Below are positions 58,870 to 64,000 of a DNA stretch of 64,000 nt, piece after piece (position 1 is the stretch's first letter; each line of letters begins with the position of its first letter). A model generated the notes under the pieces. It did no database searches. It was given only the letters and a program-made list of their open reading frames with translations, and was not told the origin of the DNA. The DNA is from Labia minor. Its lineage: Eukaryota; Arthropoda; Insecta; Dermaptera; Spongiphoridae. The stretch spans positions 31,056,720-31,120,719 of the forward strand of contig OY720346.1 in the NCBI GenBank assembly GCA_963082975.1, in the 5' to 3' direction. The position numbers and the translations under genes were made by a program.

Positions 58870-59691
58870 TCAAAAAGTATTTATTTATTCATCAATATCC
58901 ATTTTGTCCCCTTAAAAATAGTTCCCCTCAGATATAATGCACTTATGCCACCGCTTCTTCCAATCGTCGAAGCACTTCTGAAATGCGCTTTTCGTTATGG
59001 CTATCAGCTCGTACTTCCCATCAATTGTGACAAAACGCTTTCCTTTCATTGGTCTCTTCAGTTGGGGATAGGAAAAAGTCGCAGGGAGCCAAATCTGTTG
59101 AGGCATGATTAAGGTGTTGTTTTTGGCCAAAAAATCACGAACAATCAATGCTGTGTGAGCTGGTGCATTGTCCTGATGATTTGTTTTCCCACAATTCCAA
59201 TTGTTTGAGTCGTATTGCTTCATACAAACGTTACATAACTTCCTTGTAGTATTCCTTATTAACAGTACGACCTGTTGGCAAGATCTCATGATGGACCACG
59301 TCAATGTAATCGAAGAAAACAGTGAGCAAAACCTTCACATTTGATCAAACTTGGAGTCCTTTTTTATAGCGCTTATACCACTTATAACATTGTTTTGAGT
59401 CAAAGTAGACTCGCCGAATACCACAGTCAACATTTTATTTACTTTTTTTTTATTTGGAGCACTTTATTCCATTTTTAACAAAATTTAATACATATTCTTT
59501 AAAAAATCTAAGAACACACAAAAACCTGACCAACTTTAATTAGTTTTCAAAAACAATCTACTAATCCATAATGACTGATAATATCAACGTGAGAAACATA
59601 TGTGTACCGACATAACAAAAATAATTCCGATAATCAAATGTACACAGCCCGTGAAAATTCAAAATTCACCTTTTCTTTTGAACAGACCTCG
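58870..59691 (-). pseudogene. Mariner transposon with frameshifted transposase
   Basis: The element's start is at 59691 (minus-strand ACGAGGTCTGTTCAAAAG after a TA target), a typical mariner terminus; the other terminus is not recognisable. On the minus strand, the first catalytic aspartate region reads LLTVFFDY and then VVHHEILPTGRTVNKEYYK. The second reads HQDNAPAHTA (59142-59171 region). The third lies in a shifted frame as PDLAPCDF. The C-terminus QKCFDDWKKRWHKCI is intact, in a 130-codon open frame at 58912-59304. A stop and frameshifts make it inactive. This is the DDD mariner type also found fused in SETMAR. Confidence 0.8.
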
Positions 59692-59693
59692 TA

Positions 59694-61120
59694 TATTGAT
59701 ATCTATGTGTATATAATTTATAATAATTTATTTTATTTTCTTCTTTTTAAAATATTATTATTAATATTATAGGAGTATTAAATAAAATAATATAGAAAAT
59801 CTATGCAATCTAAAAGACAAAAAGATTTTTTTTTAAATATAGATCTATTTTCATAAAGGGGGATTATATTTACATATTATAATATTAAATTTTATTTTTT
59901 TTGTCATTATACGACATTATTTTCCCCTAGGTAGGGTTTCTCCATTTGGTTGACAAAAAGGATTAAAGTACAAATTAAATGGAAATGATTTACTAACGGA
60001 GATAGACGATTGGCGTGCAAATGAATATTTATAACTGAGAGAGTGAGAAATTCCCCAGTAGGTGACTAACACTCATTAACCACCACTTTCCCTCCACCAA
60101 TCCCTTCACTCCCTTAATATTTGTTTTCACTTACTATCAGTCTTGATTAACGAACGATACACCGCACTCCTCCCATCTAAAGTTGCAATATCATAAATTA
60201 TTGAAATATAAATAAAACACACTTCATTATATCTATTCCGTTGTAAAACAAAATAATATAATAAATAAATATATTTAAAATTAAAATAACAGAGACTAAA
60301 AATTGTTATTTTACATTGAAACATTTAATTAATTCAATTATTACATAAATAATTATTAAAAATTATTTACTTAGTATATTTTTATACTATTCAACTTTAT
60401 TAATACAAATAATAATAATTATATTTAAATAATGATTAAAATCCAATTGGCCGGGGGGGGGGGAGTTTTTGATGTGTTCAAGGATTAATTAATTAATTGT
60501 TATTATGTGAAAATGTCAAAATGTGAAAGAATACTTTCTGAGATGGTCAAATATAAATGTTTTTATAAATTTTGTTGATTCTTTTTGGTTATTGAATAAT
60601 TTATTTGAATTATTTATTGTATTATTTTCTTAATTAATTGAAAAGCTTTGAATTACATTGCAATTACAATTCACTAAAGCGATTAACGCGATTCTATTCC
60701 ATTTATTAATTGAATAATTAACAACAAAATTGAAATAATTTTTTTCCCGTAGCATTCATTATGATTATTATCAAAACCAAAATTGAGAGAAAAAATATCC
60801 TACTTAAATTAAAAAAAAAATATTTTGAATATTTTACTTTTAAAAATATATTATAATATAATATATATTTAACATATATTGCACATTCTTATAGTTCTTT
60901 TTTTAAATGTAAATTGTTAATGTATTTAAAAAGTTCTAAATAATTATATCATTTCAGATTGTAACTGATAAAAAAAATTATTTATTTTATAATATTAGCT
61001 TTTTAAAAACTTTTAAAATATTATTTTAAAAATTGAATTTTTTAAGATAAATATAATAAAAATATTAAAAAGATGTTTTTTTTCAAATTTTCCTTTTGTA
61101 ATTTCAACAGTGCTTAAAAT
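59694..61120. other. A+T-rich tract, no gene seen
   Basis: A CCCCTAG|GTAGGG acceptor-like site at 59930 and a pyrimidine-rich island (60050-60180) stand out, as does a G run at 60453-60462. No exon is convincing. Confidence 0.45.
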
Positions 61121-61431
61121 CAGTGATTCCTAAAGTGGGCGCTCCCGCCCCCTAGTGTGTGCTGCAGCTATCCACGGGGGCGGTGACTGCACAATTTGGG
61201 GAAAATTGTATTACCTATCGATTCTCAGTTCAATTAATAGTTACATAATTTCAAACATCAATATTAATAATTTACAGCATATTTTACTATATTCTACGAA
61301 TAAATATATTATATATTTATGTTTAATTGGAATTAAAATTAAAAAAAAAAAAAATTAATTTCCATGTTTCATGTTGAGTAAAATTTTTCCTGGGAAGGGG
61401 GCTTTAGGCCAAATTAGTTTGGAAATCATTG
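61121..61431. mobile_element. hAT MITE, older copy
   Basis: Starts CAGTGATTCCTAAAGTGGGC and ends TTTGGAAATCATTG, with C-rich and G-rich subterminal blocks (CGCTCCCGCCCCCTAG; GGGAAGGGGGC). The flanks CTTAAAAT and ATCTAAAT agree at 5 of 8 positions, consistent with an aged duplication. No coding capacity. Confidence 0.65.
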
Positions 61432-63908
61432 ATCTAAATAATGTAAAATTCGATAAAACAATATTAAAAGGAAAGTCAAAACATAAATAAAAGTTTACAT
61501 ATAGAAATTATGTATAATTATGTATAAATTTATATAATTAATGATTATGCCAAGATTTAAAAAAAAATTTATGAGGAAGATTAAAATGAGTGGTGTAGGA
61601 GAAAGAAAAGCAGAGAAACAATATTCTATATATAATAATATAATCTAATTATTTTTTTTTTCATTTTACCAAAATATTTTTAAATTAATTATGGAGTATT
61701 TTTCCTTAGAATAATATGATAAATATTTGAACGAAATTTTTCCTTACAAAATTTAATAAACCAGTAGAGAAATATCTCACTATTTTCGAAAAATTGATAA
61801 ATTTTCGTATAAAACCTCATTAGAAAAAAAAGTGGTTCTTCAAAATTTCTATGTTCTTTCTTCAAAGTGAATTAACAAATAATAAAAAGATTTAAATAAA
61901 TATAAAAATCTTATGCTAAAAATATATGATATGTTGAACCATATTATTCATATTATTTATCAGATTTACATATTAACATTTTTATGATTATTTCAAATTT
62001 ATATATATATATATATATAATTCTTTTTCTCAATGTTCGAATGTTCTAATTTATAATTATATAAATATATCTATATATATCTAGTATTTATTTAAGCATT
62101 CAATTTTCTTTCGTTTGAATGAATAATAAATTAATAATTTAGTGATAATTTGATATAAAAGATTAAATACATATAGAAAAATAATCACATTGAACGCTAA
62201 CAAGATTTTGAAGCAACTCATTATTAATATAATTATTCATTTGTATATAAATACTATTATATTAAACATTTATTTAACAATTCCTTTTAGAATATATTTA
62301 TAAATCGTATATTTTCTTAAACAGATTGCATAGAAAAAAATTATTTATTTTTATTATTGTTTAACGTTAAATTACTTTCATACTAATTTATATAATTATT
62401 CTAATTATACTATTTATTTAAATGCACATAGATAGATCATTTTTACTTTTATTTAAAAAAAAACAACATATTTTGTTGTTCTATAGATATAAATTTAGTA
62501 ACAAGGTTAGATTGCATGCCATTTTCAATTAACTACTTACCAAACCACTTTTCTGTTGGTTTTCTTCCTATTCTATATGGTTAATAGATTATTGTCTCTC
62601 TTTCTCTCTTTCTCTTCTTTCAAATTCTTTTAAATCATGTTTGTTGTTGTCCTATAATCATATTTAACCTCTCTCTCGTTCTCTCTCTAATTAAAAATTA
62701 TCACTAAATGGATTGTCCTGATGATTTTGAAAATATATATAGTTGTTGAAAAGATAGAGAGAGACAGAGAAAGAAACAACAACAAGAACAACAACAACAT
62801 AAATCCTATTTCGATATTTATTTATTTATTATATACTAGCATCATTTTTTTCATAATTTATCGGGATGCTCTTTGCGTGACGCCCCAAACGAACAGCCAA
62901 CGATGGATGGCTAAACAACTACAAATTTATCTTTAATTACAGGGTTATTAGGTTTGTTTTGTCGGTGCAACGTTTAACATTCCCAAGCACCTTCATTTGG
63001 ACAAGCAAAGAACGGTTATCCGAGGCATGAATTTTATTAATGCGTTACGACTACCATCAAATTTGTCACCTGTACAAATGGACCCCCCAACATAGACAAA
63101 CACATACATGCATATTTTTTTTTTAATCTCATTTATCTGATAAATGAATAATATATGGATACATAATAAAATATTTTTTTCATTTTCATTCACAAATTTA
63201 AAATAATAATTATTAAAAATAACAAAATAAAATTATATTAAATTTCCTTAAACATAAATAAATAATCATTATGCATATTAAAATTTAATTTATCATGTTC
63301 TAAACAAAAGATCATGGAATTTCGGCCTATCAAAAATCCAGTTAAATTAAATTTCTCATAACATGCTTATAACATTATATATTTTAATTTTTTTTAAGTT
63401 TTTCTAATTATTGTTTATTATTTAGATTACATTATTATTATTTATAATATGTGAATAATTAATTATTTTATTTATTTATTTATTTTAAGAGTACAAAAAT
63501 AAATAAAAGTGAGATTTTTTAAAGTTGAGACTTGAACAAATTTATTTTCAGCTGAAAGCCTGAATCTCTTTCCTTAAACTTGTATTTTATTAACATTTTT
63601 ATAAATCTGAAAAGCTATAATATTCCATATTTACTCTTATATATACTTATGTATTTCATTTTCTATTTAATTGTCTATAATTATTATTAATGTACAATTT
63701 AAGATGAAGAATGCATTATTTTTTTATCTATTTATTCCAAAGAATTTCATTAGTTAGATTGGGATTCGATATATACTACCTCTTCTATATATATATATAA
63801 GTATAATTCTTGTGGAATGCTAATAAAAACATTTACGACTTTTACAATCAGAATGCAGTCAAGTTTTTATGTTTGATTTCACTCTTAACTTGTTTTTCTT
63901 CTCAAAAA

Positions 63909-63942
<34 letters not shown>

Positions 63943-64000
63943 TGGTATTTACCAATTTATTATAAATTAAATTTTTTATTGATTATTTTTCATTTAGAGA
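61432..64000. other. A+T-rich tract with a complex island
   Basis: Positions 62850-63095 are notably complex (GCGTGACGCCCCAAACGAAC, CGGTGCAACGTTTAACATTC, TTGTCACCTGTACAAATGG). An ATT microsatellite lies at 63909-63941. No gene is supported; the island is a candidate conserved noncoding element. Confidence 0.45.

Noticed and set aside
59915-59936. TTTTCCCCTAG|GTAGGG as ratchet point or exon start
   Set aside because: Donor GTAGGG is weak and no coding exon follows.
1-64000. Bacterial operons, CRISPR arrays, or phage features
   Set aside because: Base composition, microsatellites, SINE, LINE, hAT, Helitron and mariner elements show animal DNA; no spaced repeat array or operon-like gene run exists.

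Overview
This is eukaryotic, almost certainly metazoan DNA: very A+T-rich (about a quarter G+C by eye), full of dinucleotide microsatellites, with one 200-base assembly gap (25450-25649). No host protein-coding exon can be supported. The only convincing protein sequences belong to transposable elements. The mixture of an intact Buster-like hAT, Tc1/mariner relics, Helitrons, an R1-like LINE and a tRNA-derived SINE fits an invertebrate, perhaps an arthropod such as a copepod. That placement is a guess.

The most unusual signal is a pair of + strand sites at 26427 and 57508, about 31.1 kb apart. At each, a strong splice acceptor (pyrimidine tract then CAG) is fused directly to a strong donor (GTGAGT). 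This is the architecture of recursive-splicing ratchet points (zero-length exons). Together with the lack of exons, they suggest the window lies inside one very long + strand intron that is removed in steps.

Layout. 1-8.3 kb: small Ac-type hAT MITE (493-679), three copies of a roughly 630-bp repeat family (called RepA here) carrying paired TGACGTCA palindromes, and a TATCGATA-rich repeat (5990-6665). 8.3-13.4 kb: a complete hAT element with perfect 8-bp target duplication and an intact 619-aa transposase on the minus strand; a 1.7-kb insertion bounded by a perfect 49-bp duplication sits in its promoter side. 13.4-13.7 kb: a tRNA-derived SINE inserted beside the hAT. 14.2-15.1 kb: a decayed Tc1-like transposase. 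15.7-16.7 kb and 21.9-22.6 kb: two non-autonomous Helitrons in opposite orientations carrying the same captured LINE reverse-transcriptase tail; a third 3' end lies at 30.3 kb. 26.9-27.5 kb: foldback-type repeat (RepB). 29.6-30.3 kb: duplicated repeat and a mariner derivative. 31.1-31.8, 36.4-37.5, 51.4-52.0 and 54.8 kb: more RepA copies; one is interrupted by a hAT derivative and another sits inside a hAT MITE. 39.0-40.0 kb: mariner MITE, LINE tail and hAT MITE. 41.9-42.6 kb: a clean 5'-truncated R1-like LINE. 46.4 and 58.9-59.7 kb: mariner relics. 61.1-61.4 kb: hAT MITE.

Between these lie A+T-rich tracts with scattered islands of higher complexity and G+C (for example 20.0-20.4, 33.0-33.1, 43.7-43.9, 54.0-54.3, 56.1-56.45 and 62.8-63.1 kb). 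They could be intronic regulatory elements or unannotated exons, but sequence inspection alone cannot decide.
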